NCBI RefSeq assembly: GCF_029953635.1
Contig: NZ_CP124543.1
Span: forward strand, 2,087,455 to 2,151,454
From: Halotia branconii CENA392
GTDB lineage: Bacteria > Cyanobacteriota > Cyanobacteriia > Cyanobacteriales > Nostocaceae
DNA length: 64,000 nucleotides
Direction: 5' to 3'
The position numbers and the translations under genes were made by a program. Of the stretch, positions 25,995-37,503 are shown piece by piece (position 1 is the stretch's first letter; each line of letters opens with the position of its first letter). The notes beneath the pieces were generated by a model that saw only the letters and a list, made by a program, of their open reading frames with translations, did no database searches and had not been told where the DNA came from.

Positions 25995-28900
25995 TTAACG
26001 CGGGATTTCAATTAAAAACTCAGTTCCTTTACCCAATTGGGAAACACAAGTTAAATGTCCCTTGTGTTTATCAACGACAATTTGATAACTAATAGATAAT
26101 CCCAACCCAGTACCACTACCTATTGGCTTTGTAGTAAAAAATGGGTCAAATATTTTTTGCCGGACAGCTTCTTTCATTCCAGAACCATTATCAGCAATCT
26201 TAATTCTGACAATATGAGGATTTACTAATTCAGTGCAAATGCGAATCTGAGGTTTTGCAGTCATGTTTGCATTTACCACTGACTCTTCTAAAGCATCAAT
26301 TGCATTGCTGAGGATATTCATAAAAACTTGATTTAGTTGACTTGCATAACAAGTAACTTCTGATAGTTTTCCGTATTCTTTAATGATTTCGATTTCAGAG
26401 GAATTTTGATCGGTGCTAACTTTCTTGATGCGGTGCTGTAAAATCATCAAAGTGTTGTCTATGCCTTCATGAATATCTACAGGTTTCATTTCAGCTTCAT
26501 CCAAACGAGAGAAGTTGCGTAAACTCAAAACAATATTGCGAATGCGCGAACTTCCAACCTTCATAGAATTGAGAATTTTTGGTAAATCTTGTGCTAAGAA
26601 ATCGATATCAATCTCCTCGGCTTTATCATCAACTAAAACAGAGGGTTGAGGATATTCTTGTTGATAGACAGCAATCAAATCTAGTAAATCTTGGACATAA
26701 TCACTGGCATGAGCAATATTTCCATGAATAAAATTGATGGGATTATTAATTTCATGGGCAATTCCTGCTACCATTTCTCCCAAAGAAGACATTTTTTCGC
26801 TTTGGATCAATTGAGTTTGGGTATGCTGTAATTCCTGAAGAGTTTGTTGTAAATTATGATTTTTTTCGTTCAGTTCTGCCGTTCTAGTCGTTACTTTTTC
26901 TTCTAAAGTATGGTTGTATTCTTCCAAGCGCTCATTAGCTTGCGCCAAATTTTTATAGAGCATGGCATTCTCTAAAGATATTGCTGCTTGGGCGGTTAAG
27001 AGTTTGAGAATTTCTAGGCGATCGCGTGTAAATGCTCCCGTTGTCAAATTATTTTCTAGGTAAAGAATACCGAGTAATTTGTTTTGATTAATCATCGGGA
27101 TACATAATAAACTTTTTGGTTCTTCGCGGGTAATGTAGAGATCTACTGTTAAAGAAGCTTGAGCTTTAGCATCATCAATAACTAATATTTCCCTAGTGCG
27201 TTTGACGTAATTAATCAAAGTAATGGGAACGTCATAACTAGACTCTAAGGGAATTGCTGGAAACTCGGTGTAGGTAGGTGTAAAAGTTGAGCTAGAACTG
27301 ACTGCGGTAATAGTTAAATCTAAGTTATTAGCATCGCTTAAAATCAGCACACATTTAGATGCTCCGGCATTTTCCATTAAAACTTCTATTAAGGTAGAAA
27401 GTAGTTCTTCTAGCTCAATTTCTCCAGAGACTGCTTGAGAAGCTTTAATTACAGCCGCTAGGTCTAGCATGTCTGAAATGCTAGTATTAGAGCCAATTGC
27501 AGTTTCGTTCGTGCTGAGACTAGATTCAGTGCTTTCTAGAGGTATAAATGTGCTAAGTTGAGGTGTACTGCGATCGCTAGTTTGCAAGCTCAGTTTTTCT
27601 TGCTGAATAATAGCTGCAAGTAATTGAGGATAACATTTTTGCAAATCGTTCACTTTAGCTAAAGCTCCCCAGCGAACGTAAGCATAGTAAGCATCGATTA
27701 AATAAGTTTGACCAATCTTGGTTTTGCCCCATTCTAAATAGAATTTAGCGGCTAATTCGTTAGCGAGAGCTTCTTCATGAAGATACTCGTTTTCTTTAGC
27801 TAAAGAAACAGCAAGATCATAATAATCCATTGCTTCGAGATATTGACCTAAAACTCGATATCGTTCAGCCTCTACCAAATAAAACTTATGTAAATGATTT
27901 ATAGGCATATAATCTGCCCATTTACGTATCTTTTCTTGATTAGCTACTACTTTAGTTAATATTTGTGTTTGTTGAGATAATTCGACATCAAGATATGTTG
28001 CTAGTAACGCCAAAGAATTGTAGAAATAGAACTGCGGAACCACAAACTGTCCGGTTCCACTAGATAAATACTGTTCTGCCTTGACAGCATTTTCTACTGC
28101 TTGAGGATAGTCGGCAAATAGATAACACAAATGCAGCTTACATAAATACAAATATAAAAGCGCAATTTGATCATTTGCTGCTAACTGAATAGCAAGACTC
28201 TGTTCCTCGTTATAAGCTTCACCAATTAAATAACAAGGATTTTGAGTAGCACCCATAATATTCAACACTGCCTGTCGATAAATTTGAATCCAATTAAGAA
28301 CTCCGTTTTGTTTGAGTTGATTAGTAGCACAACCATAAGTTGTCATTTCCCGTTCAAGTTCTGTTAATTCTTTACCGCTAAAATATGAAATGTAGCAGTA
28401 TGAATACAAAGAATAGGCAGCAAATTCTAAGTCTCCTGTTTCTAAAGCAGCAGAGTAAGCTGACAAAAGAGGCTTCAGAGTTTTTCTAATAGGTTCTTTC
28501 CAATGTCTGACATGAGCATTAAATGTTTGAATGACTTTAGCTTTAGTTTCTTTGAGATTAAATTGTGACAATAAGTTTACCGCTAATTTGCCAAATTGAT
28601 AGCCAACTTCAATATCATTTAAGGGGCCGCAAAGCATTAATCCGTAAACAACGTATGTAAAAGCTGACAAAGGAGAATTTCCATGTTTGAGCGATAAATT
28701 GATCTGTTTCAAACAAATCAGTGGCATCAGTTCAGGCACAGTTTGATAAGCAAGAGCAATCACACGCGATAAAATACGCATCATTGCCAACGGTGCTGCT
28801 GCTGTCATCTCTGGCAAGTCAATTAAATCTTCAATGCTTTTATTTGCAAGGTTGGCATTAGTTAACTCCATTTCTTTTTGAATATCTGTCTGGCTGGGAT

Positions 28901-31616
28901 CTTCAGGGAACTCTATCCCCAATAACTTTAAAAAAGTTAGTCCAGTCTTAACACCTTCTAGTGCTTTATTTTGCGCCCCGTATGCCTGAATAATTACTTC
29001 ATAAGTCTTAACTTTCTCTAGTGGTGTATTAGCCTGTGCTAATACAACTTCTGCTAATTTCTGCATTTGCTTGAAGTTACCACTGAGATACGCCGCCTCA
29101 GTTGCAGTTTCATACAAAGCTAGGGTTAACTCATATTTACTATCCCAGCTATCATTTGCTAGCAGTTCAATCCCAATGTTTAAATACTTAATAGCAGCTG
29201 AGTAAGCTGTTGATGCTAGGGCTTTATTGCCAGCAGTCAGATTCATCGCAGCTAATTCATTACGCTTAATCTGACGAGTAATGAATTGCACTGCAATATT
29301 GAACTGATTAACTAAATCAAAAATCTTTTCTTCCCTTTCTGCAACTGGAGTGTTACTCAACAATAGTAGTCCAATTCTCAAGTGAATTGCCTTCTTTTGA
29401 TCTTCAGGTATTAGAGAATAAGCAGCTTGCTGTACCCGATCATGAACAAATTTATATCTTGGTAAATGATAGTTATTAGCTGAAGATTCTGCTGATTTTT
29501 TATCATTAAATATTATTTGTTGGATATCATCTTCTGGTAAAAAATTATAAACATCTGATTGAGGTAAAACTAGCCCATTTAGTAAAGCTAGCCACAAATC
29601 TGATGCTGTATCTACGACAGATTTTTCATGAATGATCGCAATAGTTTTTAAGTCAAATTCGTTACCAATACAAGCAGCTAATTTTAAAACTTTTTGAGTA
29701 TTTTTTGGCAATTTTCCTATTTGAATTGCCATAAAATCGACTACATCATCTGTAAGAGACAATATCTTAATTTTTTCGATATCATATTGCCAATAACCTG
29801 CTTCAAAATTTAATGTTACTAGCCCATCTTCATATAAAGATTTGAGAAATTGGGTTGCAAAAAAAGGATTGCCTTTAGTTTTAGCAAATACCATTTGTGT
29901 TAGAGAAACAGTAATTGTCTCTCGACAATGAAGCGCATCTGCAATTAAATGATTTAAATCAGTTTGACTTAATGGTGCAAGATTTATTGTATGAACATTG
30001 GCTTTAGTTTTGGCAATTTCTTTAAGTGTTAAATATAGGGGATGAGCATTAGAAACTTCGTTATCTCTATAAGCTCCAATTAGTAATAAATTACCATGAT
30101 TTGTAACTATATTTTCCCTTTCATCAACAAAAGGAGAAGATGTATTTTCACTCATTAATAACTGGATGAGTTGTAAGGAAGCCGTATCTGCCCATTGCAA
30201 GTCATCTAAAAAAATTACTAAAGGATGTTCTTTCGTTGTAAAAACCCGAAGAAATTTTGGGAATAACAAATTGAAACGATTTTGAGCAGCACTACTATAG
30301 AGTTCTGTAACTAAAGGTTGCTTGCCAATAATTTTTTCAAGTTCGGGAATTACATTAGTAATTACAGAAGCTTGTGTACCTAATGCCAATAAAACTTTAG
30401 CTTTCCATTGTTGAATTTGAGCATCACTTTCAGAAAGTATCTGTCCAATTAAATCTCGAAATGCTTGTACTAATGCAGAGAAGGGAATATCACGTTGGAA
30501 TTGATCAAATTTTCCCTTAATAAAGTAACTACGCTGTCGTACAATAGGTTTATGAATTTCATTAACTACAGCAGTTTTGCCAATCCCAGAGAAACCTGCA
30601 ACCAATATCATTTCAGTTTTACCACTGGTTACACGGTCAAAAGCAGCAAGCAAAGTTTCAACTTCATGTTTACGACCATAAAGTTTTTCAGGGATGACAA
30701 AACGATTGGAAATATCCTTAACTCCCAAATCAAAGTTTGTAATATTTCCTGTTTCTTGCCATTGATTTTGACATACTTCTAAGTCATACCTAAGACCATG
30801 AGCGCTTTGATAGCGGTCTTCGGCATTTTTCGCCATCAATTTGCTAATAATCTCAGATAAAATCGGGGGTATATGAGAGTTAACACGATTTGCTTTTGGC
30901 GGTTCTTTAGCAATATGAGAGTGAACCAACTCCATTGGTTCCGTCGCACTAAAAGGCAACTGTCCAGTCAGAAGTTCAAAAAAGGTAATACCCAAAGAAT
31001 AAAAATCAGTACGATAGTCGATACCTCGGTTCATCCGTCCAGTTTGTTCGGGAGAAATATAAGCTAAAGTACCTTCTAAAACGTTGGGATTGGTAAGAAC
31101 TTGAATTTCTTTAGGTAAAAGAGTGGCAAGACTAAAGTCAATAAGTCTGATATCATTTGTCACAGGATGAATCAGAATATTAGCGGGTTTGACATCTTTG
31201 TGAATGATACGATGGCGATGTAGTCCCTCTAGGGTAGAAGAAATTTCAATAGCAATGTGAAAAAACTCGTTTAAAGAAACAGGAGATCCTACCGATTTTT
31301 GCTCTTTTCGTCGCCAATCTTTCAGTGATATACCACCAAAATCGTCCATCACTAAAACATAGCCATTACGGTAGCTTTCTAAGCTATAAGGTTTGACTAT
31401 TCCCGGTAAATCCAGGTTTTTGGTAATAGTGTACTGATTACGAAACTGAGCAATTTCAATAAAGGTAGGATATTCATTTCGCATCAGTTTAAGAATAACT
31501 GATCGCTGATCTTTTTCTCTGATACCCCGATAAACGAGAGTTTTGCTACCTGAATATATTTGCTCAGTAATTTGATAGCCCAGTATAGGATAAACAGTAT
31601 CTAGTACTACTGACAT
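25995..31616 (-). CDS. Ser/Thr kinase - AAA ATPase - GAF - histidine kinase fusion
   Basis: This giant 1873-residue sensor is typical of filamentous cyanobacteria (HstK-like). A Ser/Thr kinase domain spans residues 1-270, with catalytic loop HKDVKPAN near 137 and DFS where most kinases have DFG. An AAA/NACHT-like ATPase has Walker A GFSGIGKT near 339. A long helical TPR-like region spans about 650-1330, then a GAF domain about 1392-1540 and a coiled coil. The histidine kinase has the phospho-His in [13 protein letters not shown] near 1617 and an ATP lid DNGSGM near 1810. There is no receiver domain, so it must signal to a separate regulator; the response regulator gene at 32277 lies upstream on the same strand. 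Input and output are unknown. Confidence 0.9.
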   Translation of the reverse strand: MSVVLDTVYPILGYQITEQIYSGSKTLVYRGIREKDQRSVILKLMRNEYPTFIEIAQFRNQYTITKNLDLPGIVKPYSLESYRNGYVLVMDDFGGISLKDWRRKEQKSVGSPVSLNEFFHIAIEISSTLEGLHRHRIIHKDVKPANILIHPVTNDIRLIDFSLATLLPKEIQVLTNPNVLEGTLAYISPEQTGRMNRGIDYRTDFYSLGITFFELLTGQLPFSATEPMELVHSHIAKEPPKANRVNSHIPPILSEIISKLMAKNAEDRYQSAHGLRYDLEVCQNQWQETGNITNFDLGVKDISNRFVIPEKLYGRKHEVETLLAAFDRVTSGKTEMILVAGFSGIGKTAVVNEIHKPIVRQRSYFIKGKFDQFQRDIPFSALVQAFRDLIGQILSESDAQIQQWKAKVLLALGTQASVITNVIPELEKIIGKQPLVTELYSSAAQNRFNLLFPKFLRVFTTKEHPLVIFLDDLQWADTASLQLIQLLMSENTSSPFVDERENIVTNHGNLLLIGAYRDNEVSNAHPLYLTLKEIAKTKANVHTINLAPLSQTDLNHLIADALHCRETITVSLTQMVFAKTKGNPFFATQFLKSLYEDGLVTLNFEAGYWQYDIEKIKILSLTDDVVDFMAIQIGKLPKNTQKVLKLAACIGNEFDLKTIAIIHEKSVVDTASDLWLALLNGLVLPQSDVYNFLPEDDIQQIIFNDKKSAESSANNYHLPRYKFVHDRVQQAAYSLIPEDQKKAIHLRIGLLLLSNTPVAEREEKIFDLVNQFNIAVQFITRQIKRNELAAMNLTAGNKALASTAYSAAIKYLNIGIELLANDSWDSKYELTLALYETATEAAYLSGNFKQMQKLAEVVLAQANTPLEKVKTYEVIIQAYGAQNKALEGVKTGLTFLKLLGIEFPEDPSQTDIQKEMELTNANLANKSIEDLIDLPEMTAAAPLAMMRILSRVIALAYQTVPELMPLICLKQINLSLKHGNSPLSAFTYVVYGLMLCGPLNDIEVGYQFGKLAVNLLSQFNLKETKAKVIQTFNAHVRHWKEPIRKTLKPLLSAYSAALETGDLEFAAYSLYSYCYISYFSGKELTELEREMTTYGCATNQLKQNGVLNWIQIYRQAVLNIMGATQNPCYLIGEAYNEEQSLAIQLAANDQIALLYLYLCKLHLCYLFADYPQAVENAVKAEQYLSSGTGQFVVPQFYFYNSLALLATYLDVELSQQTQILTKVVANQEKIRKWADYMPINHLHKFYLVEAERYRVLGQYLEAMDYYDLAVSLAKENEYLHEEALANELAAKFYLEWGKTKIGQTYLIDAYYAYVRWGALAKVNDLQKCYPQLLAAIIQQEKLSLQTSDRSTPQLSTFIPLESTESSLSTNETAIGSNTSISDMLDLAAVIKASQAVSGEIELEELLSTLIEVLMENAGASKCVLILSDANNLDLTITAVSSSSTFTPTYTEFPAIPLESSYDVPITLINYVKRTREILVIDDAKAQASLTVDLYITREEPKSLLCIPMINQNKLLGILYLENNLTTGAFTRDRLEILKLLTAQAAISLENAMLYKNLAQANERLEEYNHTLEEKVTTRTAELNEKNHNLQQTLQELQHTQTQLIQSEKMSSLGEMVAGIAHEINNPINFIHGNIAHASDYVQDLLDLIAVYQQEYPQPSVLVDDKAEEIDIDFLAQDLPKILNSMKVGSSRIRNIVLSLRNFSRLDEAEMKPVDIHEGIDNTLMILQHRIKKVSTDQNSSEIEIIKEYGKLSEVTCYASQLNQVFMNILSNAIDALEESVVNANMTAKPQIRICTELVNPHIVRIKIADNGSGMKEAVRQKIFDPFFTTKPIGSGTGLGLSISYQIVVDKHKGHLTCVSQLGKGTEFLIEIPR

Positions 31617-32276
31617 TGCTGCTGATACTCATAATTTTATTTCTATAGTTAAGTATTCCCATCACTGGTCAGCCACTATCATGAAAAATCCAAAAGTTTC
31701 TATGCAGTATGTTTAGTTTATTAATTTAAACTACATAGTTTTAAATAAAATTATGTGGGTGCTTTTAAAATAAAATAGATATAATACTATCCATAAAATT
31801 AAAATCTACTAGCTTACACTATAAAATAGTGAGCAGAGTTGAAATTTACTTAAGATATAGCTTTTTCATGTATATCCAATCTGAAAACCCAAATATTTTT
31901 ATTTTAAGTATATCTGAGGCAACCATAGTAAAAATGAGTATTTTTACTATGGTCACTCAAATAAATATTTGTCTACTTTAAAGTGCGATCGCATCTATTA
32001 AATCTCTCTATAGTTGTGAAAAATAAGGAAGGTCTTACTTTCAAACCAGAGTTACATATTAGTGCTATTTGTTTTTGTCTGTTTTTAATTTCTTGGCAAT
32101 AACTATTTCTACACACCTTTACTTTAATAACCGTTTTCAAAATCATCAGATTAAAGGTGATAAAAAGCATAAGCTGTTGTGCATTTAACTTGCATGAAAG
32201 CAGGACTGAAGTCCTTACTACAAGCGAATCATTCTGGGAAAATGAATGACGACGATTAGCTTAGTCAGCACTTATG
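31617..32276. other. AT-rich spacer between kinase and response regulator
   Basis: These 660 bp are mostly AT-rich and hold the kinase promoter region. Near 32200 there is AGGACTGAAGTCCT, a small perfect palindrome that could end the response regulator transcript from the other side. A 65-codon minus-strand open frame at 31973-32170 has no convincing start or family pattern and I do not accept it. Confidence 0.5.
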
Positions 32277-32915
32277 CTACTTAATTTTCTGTTTAATAAA
32301 AGTCACAACTTGAGTTAGCTGTTTCTTCAAACCATCGATTTCTGCTTGCATTTTGACAATTTTCTCATTTAGCGCCTCAATTTCTGCCGCAGAAACTGTC
32401 GCAGCATCAGAGGTTGCCATAGTGCCATTTGCAGCACCATTGGTAATACTCACAGTCGTTGTTGAGCCATTTGTGGCGGCAATGGCTGCCACTGTACCAT
32501 TTTTAGTGGCAAAAGCTGCTACTGGTTCTTGGCGCGGCTGTTTAGCCTTTGCCATTGCTGACTTAATTGCACCAATGAGTTGCTTTTGGTCAAAAGGCTT
32601 ACCAAGAAAATCAAAATATTGAAAAGGTTCTGGGAGTTTTTCCGTCACCTCTTCCTTACGACCAGACATGATTACCAAAGGAATCTTTCTTAACTCAGGA
32701 TGAGCTTGAACTTGTTGGAAAACTTCCCAGCCACTCATTTTAGGTAACAGGAAATCCAACATAATTAAGCTGAGTTTTTCCTGGCGGATAAGATTTAGTC
32801 CTTCTAGACCGTCTTTTGCTTCTAATACCTCAAAGTTGCCTGGAGGCAACATTTCTCTGACTTTTACCCTGACAACTGTAGTGTCATCGATAACTAAAAT
32901 TTTGTTACTTGCCAC
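32277..32915 (-). CDS. Response regulator with receiver domain and coiled-coil tail
   Basis: This 212-residue protein has a CheY-like receiver (about residues 1-125). KILVIDDTTVVR holds the acidic pair, IMLDFLLPKMSGW the phospho-aspartate, VIMSG the conserved Ser/Thr region, and FLGKPFD the lysine. An Ala/Thr/Gly-rich linker (about 130-170) then leads to a heptad-like coil (EIEALNEKIVKMQAEIDGLK). There is no DNA-binding domain, so output is by protein contact, as in PatA/PilG-type regulators. It is the nearest receiver to the large kinase on the same strand, though 660 bp away. Confidence 0.88.
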   Translation of the reverse strand: MASNKILVIDDTTVVRVKVREMLPPGNFEVLEAKDGLEGLNLIRQEKLSLIMLDFLLPKMSGWEVFQQVQAHPELRKIPLVIMSGRKEEVTEKLPEPFQYFDFLGKPFDQKQLIGAIKSAMAKAKQPRQEPVAAFATKNGTVAAIAATNGSTTTVSITNGAANGTMATSDAATVSAAEIEALNEKIVKMQAEIDGLKKQLTQVVTFIKQKIK

Positions 32916-33168
32916 AACTGATTTCTCTAACAGAAAATTTAAGTGTAAATAGCGGTTTTAGCGCTTGACCTTGAGAATGCTCCCACTATATCCAACATTA
33001 TTGTTGATTGGGGGATAGTATATTTCGGTATAAATCTCATTATTATAAGTGTTTTATAAAACCCTTACTTGTGTAGTTCTGAATTTATGTCATGGTGATA
33101 TTTAAGGCTGTAACCTGACTATAAGGTATAGGAAACTCGCCCTACAGCACCTTTGAATCTTGCTTTAG

Positions 33169-34080
33169 ATGTATATGAACTCGTCACAATCAGCCCAACT
33201 CAGGTCAGAAATTACGGCAATGCCTGACTGGTTACGTCGTCCTATTGGCAAAGCTAGTGAGATCTCCACAGTACAACGCATTATTAAGCAGCGCCAAATT
33301 CACACAATTTGCGAAGAGGGACATTGCCCCAACCGAGGGGAATGCTATGCCCAAAAAACCGCAACTTTTCTATTGATGGGACCAACCTGCACACGTTCTT
33401 GTGCGTTTTGTCAAGTAGATAAAGGTCATGCACCAATGCCTGTTGATTTAGAGGAACCGCAAAAAGTAGCAGAGGCAGTACAGCTTTTGGGATTACGTTA
33501 TGTTGTGCTAACCTCTGTCGCCCGTGATGACTTGCCAGATCAAGGAGCAGGTCATTTTGTGAAGACAATGGAAACTATCCGCCAGTTAAACCCAGAAACT
33601 CAAATTGAAGTGCTAACACCAGATTTCTGGGGTGGTGCTGGTGCTGGAGAAAAAGGTCAACGCCAACGAATAGCTACGATTGTCCAAGCCAAGCCAGCTT
33701 GTTTTAATCACAATGTTGAGACGGTGCAACGGCTAACAGACCCAGTGCGTCGAGGAGCGAAATATGATCGCTCACTGCGGGTGCTTTCTGTAGTCAAAGA
33801 AATAAATCCGACTATCCCCACCAAATCAGGTTTGATGTTGGGACATGGAGAAACAACAGCAGAAGTGATCGAAACCATGAAAGATTTAAGGAAAGTAGGG
33901 TGCGATCGCCTGACTATTGGTCAATATATGCGCCCCTCCCTAAAACATCTACCAGTTCAAAAATACTGGACACCAGAGGAATTTAATGCGCTTGGCAGCG
34001 TAGCATGGGAAATAGGATTCAACCACGTCCGTTCCGGGCCTCTGGTTCGTAGTTCTTACCATGCAGGTGAAGAGGGATGA
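33169..34080 (+). CDS. lipA: Lipoyl synthase
   Basis: This radical-SAM enzyme inserts two sulphurs into octanoyl groups on lipoyl domains (pyruvate dehydrogenase, glycine cleavage). The auxiliary cluster motif [12 protein letters not shown] (CX4CX5C) and the radical-SAM motif CTRSCAFC (CX3CX2C) are both present. So are the family stretch [16 protein letters not shown] and the C-terminal [12 protein letters not shown], whose serine binds the auxiliary cluster. Length 303 is normal. The start may be ATG at 33169 or the next ATG 6 bp later. Cyanobacteria often have two LipA genes; this is a complete one. Confidence 0.96.
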   Translation: MYMNSSQSAQLRSEITAMPDWLRRPIGKASEISTVQRIIKQRQIHTICEEGHCPNRGECYAQKTATFLLMGPTCTRSCAFCQVDKGHAPMPVDLEEPQKVAEAVQLLGLRYVVLTSVARDDLPDQGAGHFVKTMETIRQLNPETQIEVLTPDFWGGAGAGEKGQRQRIATIVQAKPACFNHNVETVQRLTDPVRRGAKYDRSLRVLSVVKEINPTIPTKSGLMLGHGETTAEVIETMKDLRKVGCDRLTIGQYMRPSLKHLPVQKYWTPEEFNALGSVAWEIGFNHVRSGPLVRSSYHAGEEG

Positions 34081-34300
34081 GGGTCAGGGAGGCAGGGGAG
34101 GCAGAGGGAGCAGGGGAAGCAGGGGAAGTCAAGAAAACAATGCCCCACCCATGCCCAATGCCCACTTGCCCTGAGCGCAACCGAAGGGATGCCCAATTTC
34201 CAATTTCCAATTCAACTACACAAATATTCTTAAAGAATCTGGCTAATTGGTACGCCTGTTTGGTATTTCTTAAAAAGTCATGACATTAAGGAGAACGCTT
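34081..34300. repeat. Heptamer and purine-rich repeats before psaX
   Basis: The lipA stop is followed by GGGAGGCAGGGGAGGCAG-like purine repeats and then ATGCCCAATGCCC-like heptamers (about 34141-34200). The same heptamer family recurs near 9390-9425 and 55378-55411. The last 60 bp hold the psaX leader with its AAGGAG site. Confidence 0.6.
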
Positions 34301-34438
34301 ATGACCGCTAAAAGCAAAAGTTCCGCAGTAGCTGACACTGGAGCTAAACCTCCCTACGCCTTTCGTACGGGTTGGGCAATACTGCTGTTAGCTATCAACT
34401 TTTTGGTAGCGGCTTATTATTTCCACATCATCGAATAA
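34301..34438 (+). CDS. psaX: Photosystem I 4.8-kDa-type subunit PsaX
   Basis: This 45-residue single-helix protein has PPYAFRTGWAILLLAINFLV, then AAYYFHIIE. It matches closely the remembered PsaX of Thermosynechococcus (motif K-P-x-Y-A-F-R-T-x-W-A-x-L-L-L-A-I-N-F-L-V-A-A-Y-Y-F). PsaX is a peripheral photosystem I subunit near PsaB that binds a chlorophyll and is found only in some cyanobacteria. AAGGAG sits 7 bp before the ATG. The N-terminal MTAKSKSSAVADTGAK is longer than in Thermosynechococcus. It lies between lipA and the convergent permease gene, in its own transcript. Confidence 0.92.
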   Translation: MTAKSKSSAVADTGAKPPYAFRTGWAILLLAINFLVAAYYFHIIE

Positions 34439-34460
34439 TTTAGAAGTGGAATGGTGCTGC

Positions 34461-35327
34461 TCAAATCGTCCCTTTAAATAAACCCTTGGGGCGAATAAGC
34501 AGCACCAAAATCATAATTAACAGTGCTATACCCTGTTTGTACTGAGAACCCAACCAGATAGTACTAACTTCCTGGACAATGCCAATAATAAAAGCTGCAA
34601 TAATTGCTCCGTAAGGATTGCCAATGCCGCCCAAAATCACGGAAGCGAACAAAGGCAAAATCAAAAACCACCCCATATTCGGGCGTACAGCCGTAATCAA
34701 TCCGTACATGCTCCCACCCAAGGAAGTAAATATACCAGCTATCAGCCAAGTCCAGAAGATAACTTGGTCTACATTAATCCCAGAAACCCTAGCTAAATCT
34801 AAATCGTCAGCAACTGCTCGCATTGCTTTACCGATTTTAGTGTTTTGCAGCAGGTAGTGTAAGGCTAAAATTGCCAGCACTGCTAACCCTAATACCAACA
34901 ATTGGTTTTGTGGCACTTTTACGCCCCAAATATCCAAAGCAGAGGTAACAGGCACATTGTAATTTTGATTCTTGCCGCCCCAGACTAAGATAATGCCATT
35001 GCGGAGGAATAAGGCCAGTCCAATGGAAATAATAATCAATGTAGTAGAACTAGCACGGAGGTCGCGCATCCTTGACCACAGCAACTTTTCGGACAACAGC
35101 ATCATTACCACTGTTCCTATTGCCGCCAGAACCATTGATAGCCAAATATTTATCCCTACAGCATTTACTAACAGAGTTAAATAAGCTCCTAAAGTGAGAA
35201 AATCTCCGTGGGCAAAGTTAGATAACCGTAAAATTCCGTAGGTAAGAGTCAGTCCTACTGCTGCTAGAGCAATAATGCTACCTACAGCAATCCCATTGAC
35301 AATTAGTTGAATGAGTTGTGTATCCAT
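34461..35327 (-). CDS. Branched-chain/neutral amino-acid ABC transporter permease (LivH type)
   Basis: This inner-membrane permease of the HAAT family has about eight hydrophobic helices. It starts MDTQLIQLIVNGIAVGSIIA with LRLSNFAHGDFLTLGAYLT, and has the EAA-like cytoplasmic loop GKAMRAVADDLDLARVSGINVDQVI and the C-terminal LLIRPKGLF. All are LivH signatures. In Anabaena such proteins belong to the Nat N-I neutral amino-acid system. The partner permease, ATPases and binding protein are not adjacent, which is usual in cyanobacteria where nat genes are dispersed. ATG 35327 gives 288 residues; the frame is open to 35354. Confidence 0.88.
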   Translation of the reverse strand: MDTQLIQLIVNGIAVGSIIALAAVGLTLTYGILRLSNFAHGDFLTLGAYLTLLVNAVGINIWLSMVLAAIGTVVMMLLSEKLLWSRMRDLRASSTTLIIISIGLALFLRNGIILVWGGKNQNYNVPVTSALDIWGVKVPQNQLLVLGLAVLAILALHYLLQNTKIGKAMRAVADDLDLARVSGINVDQVIFWTWLIAGIFTSLGGSMYGLITAVRPNMGWFLILPLFASVILGGIGNPYGAIIAAFIIGIVQEVSTIWLGSQYKQGIALLIMILVLLIRPKGLFKGTI

Positions 35328-35511
35328 AGTTTTAACTAGATAAGTTGCTCTCAATAAATTTTAGGTAAGTGATTTTACAGAATAATATTCAGCAGGGCGT
35401 AGGTTACAATAGACACTACAAAATATGTTTACAAATAGCAAAAAAATGTGAGTTAATATACATGGGATCCTTTTTGTGTAACACTAAATTTGTTCAGCGG
35501 TCTAGTTGACC

Positions 35512-37308
35512 ATGCAGCAGTATTCAAGCTTACCAGAACAGAACTCACAGATAGATATAACGCCAACACCTTTAATAAAAATCCAGCAACTTCGTACTGA
35601 ATTATGGCTGGAACGTAGTCTAAATCGGTTGCAAAATCGCCTGAATGATTGCCTACTTGGTGCTGGTGACACAGGTTTACAGGTAAAGAAAGCCACAGAA
35701 ACGGAAATTTTCCAAATTGTGGTGCAGGAACTCGACATTGCTTTGAATAATAGTAAAGTGGCGATCGCACTATTTCAACCAGAAAAAACAGTTGCTCAAG
35801 TTTGCTGTGTTTCTCGTTCGCCATCCTTGGCAGAGGTAATGCCCAAAAAAGCCAAACAGTTACCCTTGAGATTGCAAGAGTTAATAGAACTCAAAGATTT
35901 ACAGCAGCTGGAGAATCAACAACCACCTAGTGCTTGGCGTTTGACTGATGCTGCTGGCGGCGTTATCGGCTGGATAATTGTTACTACAATATCCCCCAGT
36001 TCTGATTGCAAAACCGTTACAGCTTTAGAAACTCAACTGCGATCGCAATTAATTACAAAATCTGTCCAACACTGTATTAATGCAATAACACAACTAAGGC
36101 AAATACAATATTGGCAACAACAGTCTGAGCAATTAGACAAATTTAATCAACAACTAGAGCGCACCAATCAACTTAAAAACCAGTTTTTGGCAAATACTAG
36201 TCATGAAATTCGCACACCGCTGAGTTCTATTATCGGTTTTACCCAGTTGCTCTTAGCCCAAGGCTACGAGCCAAGTCGAGAACGCCATCAAGAATATTTA
36301 AATATAATTCAGTCTAGCGGTAAGCATCTATTAGCATTAATCAACGATATTTTAGATCTCTCCAAAATTGAAGCTAACCAGCTAGAAGTGCAGTGGGAAA
36401 TAGTGAACGTGCCAGATCTTTGTCGTAATGTTTTGGCATTAGTAAAAGAAAAAGCCGCTAACAAAGGTTTAAAACTTTGTCTAGAAATAGACTCTGATAT
36501 TACAACCTTGGTTGCTGATTCGCTACGACTAAAGCAAATGCTGTTAAACTTACTATTTAATGCCCTGAAGTTTACCAGCACAGGTACTGTTGGCTTACAA
36601 GTCATAAATAAAGGTCTATTTGTACATTTTCGAGTTTGGGATACAGGCATTGGTATTTCTCAAGAAGACCAAAAACAACTATTTAAACCTTATTTCCAAA
36701 TTGCCAACTCTGTAGCCAATCGCAGTGAAGGTACTGGTTTAGGCTTAGTGGTAACTCAAAAACTTGCTGAAATTCATAATGGTTACGTCGAGGTAGAATC
36801 TGAAGTTAATCACGGTTCACGTTTTACCATCATTCTTCCTCTCACACCTTTTAAAGAAGTGGTGAAAAATGAAATAAAAATAGTAGAGATAGTAGATAAA
36901 ATAACTAGTTATTCCTTAAAGATTTTATTAGTTGAAGATGATTTGCCTAATGGCCAATTAATGCAAAGCTATCTGAATAAATTGGGATATCAGGTGACTT
37001 GGGTAAATAATGCCGTCGAAATGTGGCAAGCTCTCACACAAATCAACCCAGCCGTAATTTTAATGGATGTAAAACTATCAGATGAAAATGGACTGAATTT
37101 GGTGCAACAGCTGCGAGAAAATCAGCAGTATTACCAAATTCCGGTAATTGCCCAAACGGCAATGGCAATGAAAGGCGATCGCGAAACTTGTTTAGGTGCT
37201 GGAGTGAATGACTATATTTCTAAACCTATTGACTTACCACTATTAGCCAGTTTAGTTGCCAAATATAGTCAATTACCAAAATCAAAATCATCAGAAGATA
37301 ATGAATAA
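35512..37308 (+). CDS. Hybrid sensor histidine kinase / response regulator
   Basis: This 598-residue protein has an N-terminal GAF-like sensory region (about residues 40-180), a coiled coil, and a HisKA domain with phospho-His in SHEIRTPLSSIIGF near residue 232. The HATPase boxes are FNALKFTSTG, DTGIGIS and GTGLGLVV. A C-terminal receiver (about 460-590) has LVEDDLPNGQ, VILMDVKLSDENG and the lysine in YISKPID. It has no membrane helix, so it senses a cytosolic cue. The frame allows TTG at 35506, but ATG at 35512 is better. The GAF region lacks a bilin-type cysteine-histidine motif. Confidence 0.9.
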   Translation: MQQYSSLPEQNSQIDITPTPLIKIQQLRTELWLERSLNRLQNRLNDCLLGAGDTGLQVKKATETEIFQIVVQELDIALNNSKVAIALFQPEKTVAQVCCVSRSPSLAEVMPKKAKQLPLRLQELIELKDLQQLENQQPPSAWRLTDAAGGVIGWIIVTTISPSSDCKTVTALETQLRSQLITKSVQHCINAITQLRQIQYWQQQSEQLDKFNQQLERTNQLKNQFLANTSHEIRTPLSSIIGFTQLLLAQGYEPSRERHQEYLNIIQSSGKHLLALINDILDLSKIEANQLEVQWEIVNVPDLCRNVLALVKEKAANKGLKLCLEIDSDITTLVADSLRLKQMLLNLLFNALKFTSTGTVGLQVINKGLFVHFRVWDTGIGISQEDQKQLFKPYFQIANSVANRSEGTGLGLVVTQKLAEIHNGYVEVESEVNHGSRFTIILPLTPFKEVVKNEIKIVEIVDKITSYSLKILLVEDDLPNGQLMQSYLNKLGYQVTWVNNAVEMWQALTQINPAVILMDVKLSDENGLNLVQQLRENQQYYQIPVIAQTAMAMKGDRETCLGAGVNDYISKPIDLPLLASLVAKYSQLPKSKSSEDNE

Positions 37309-37336
37309 TTTTTTTTCATATCGCTCTTCCATCACT

Positions 37337-37462
37337 CTAAGCAGAGGAAAATAATAAATCCTCTCCTTCGTAAGGTTCTGGGATAGCACCTCGCATTCGA
37401 TTCATCAACGCCATTAGTATTAAAAAGCCAATAGATAAATGAGAAATTGGAAAAACCTTAAG
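37337..37462 (-). pseudogene. Possible C-terminal remnant of a membrane protein
   Basis: The frame between TGA (37465-37463) and TAG (37339-37337) gives SHLSIGFLILMALMNRMRG followed by AIPEPYEGEDLLFSSA. A hydrophobic helix, positive-inside basic residues and an acidic tail look like the end of a membrane protein, but no start codon context or family is recognised. It could also be chance. Confidence 0.25.
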
Positions 37463-37503
37463 TCAAAGTTTAAGTAAAATAAAAAATTGGTAAGTTTGAA
37501 TAA

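Noticed and set aside
31973..32170. 65-codon minus-strand frame in the kinase-regulator spacer
   Set aside because: No ribosome site, no recognisable domain, and AT-rich composition like the surrounding non-coding DNA.
34019..34283. Short frames on both strands between lipA and psaX
   Set aside because: They are translations of purine-rich and ATGCCCA heptamer repeats.
35453..35824. 123-codon minus-strand frame over the hybrid-kinase start
   Set aside because: It is antisense to the start of a well supported gene and has no conserved pattern.
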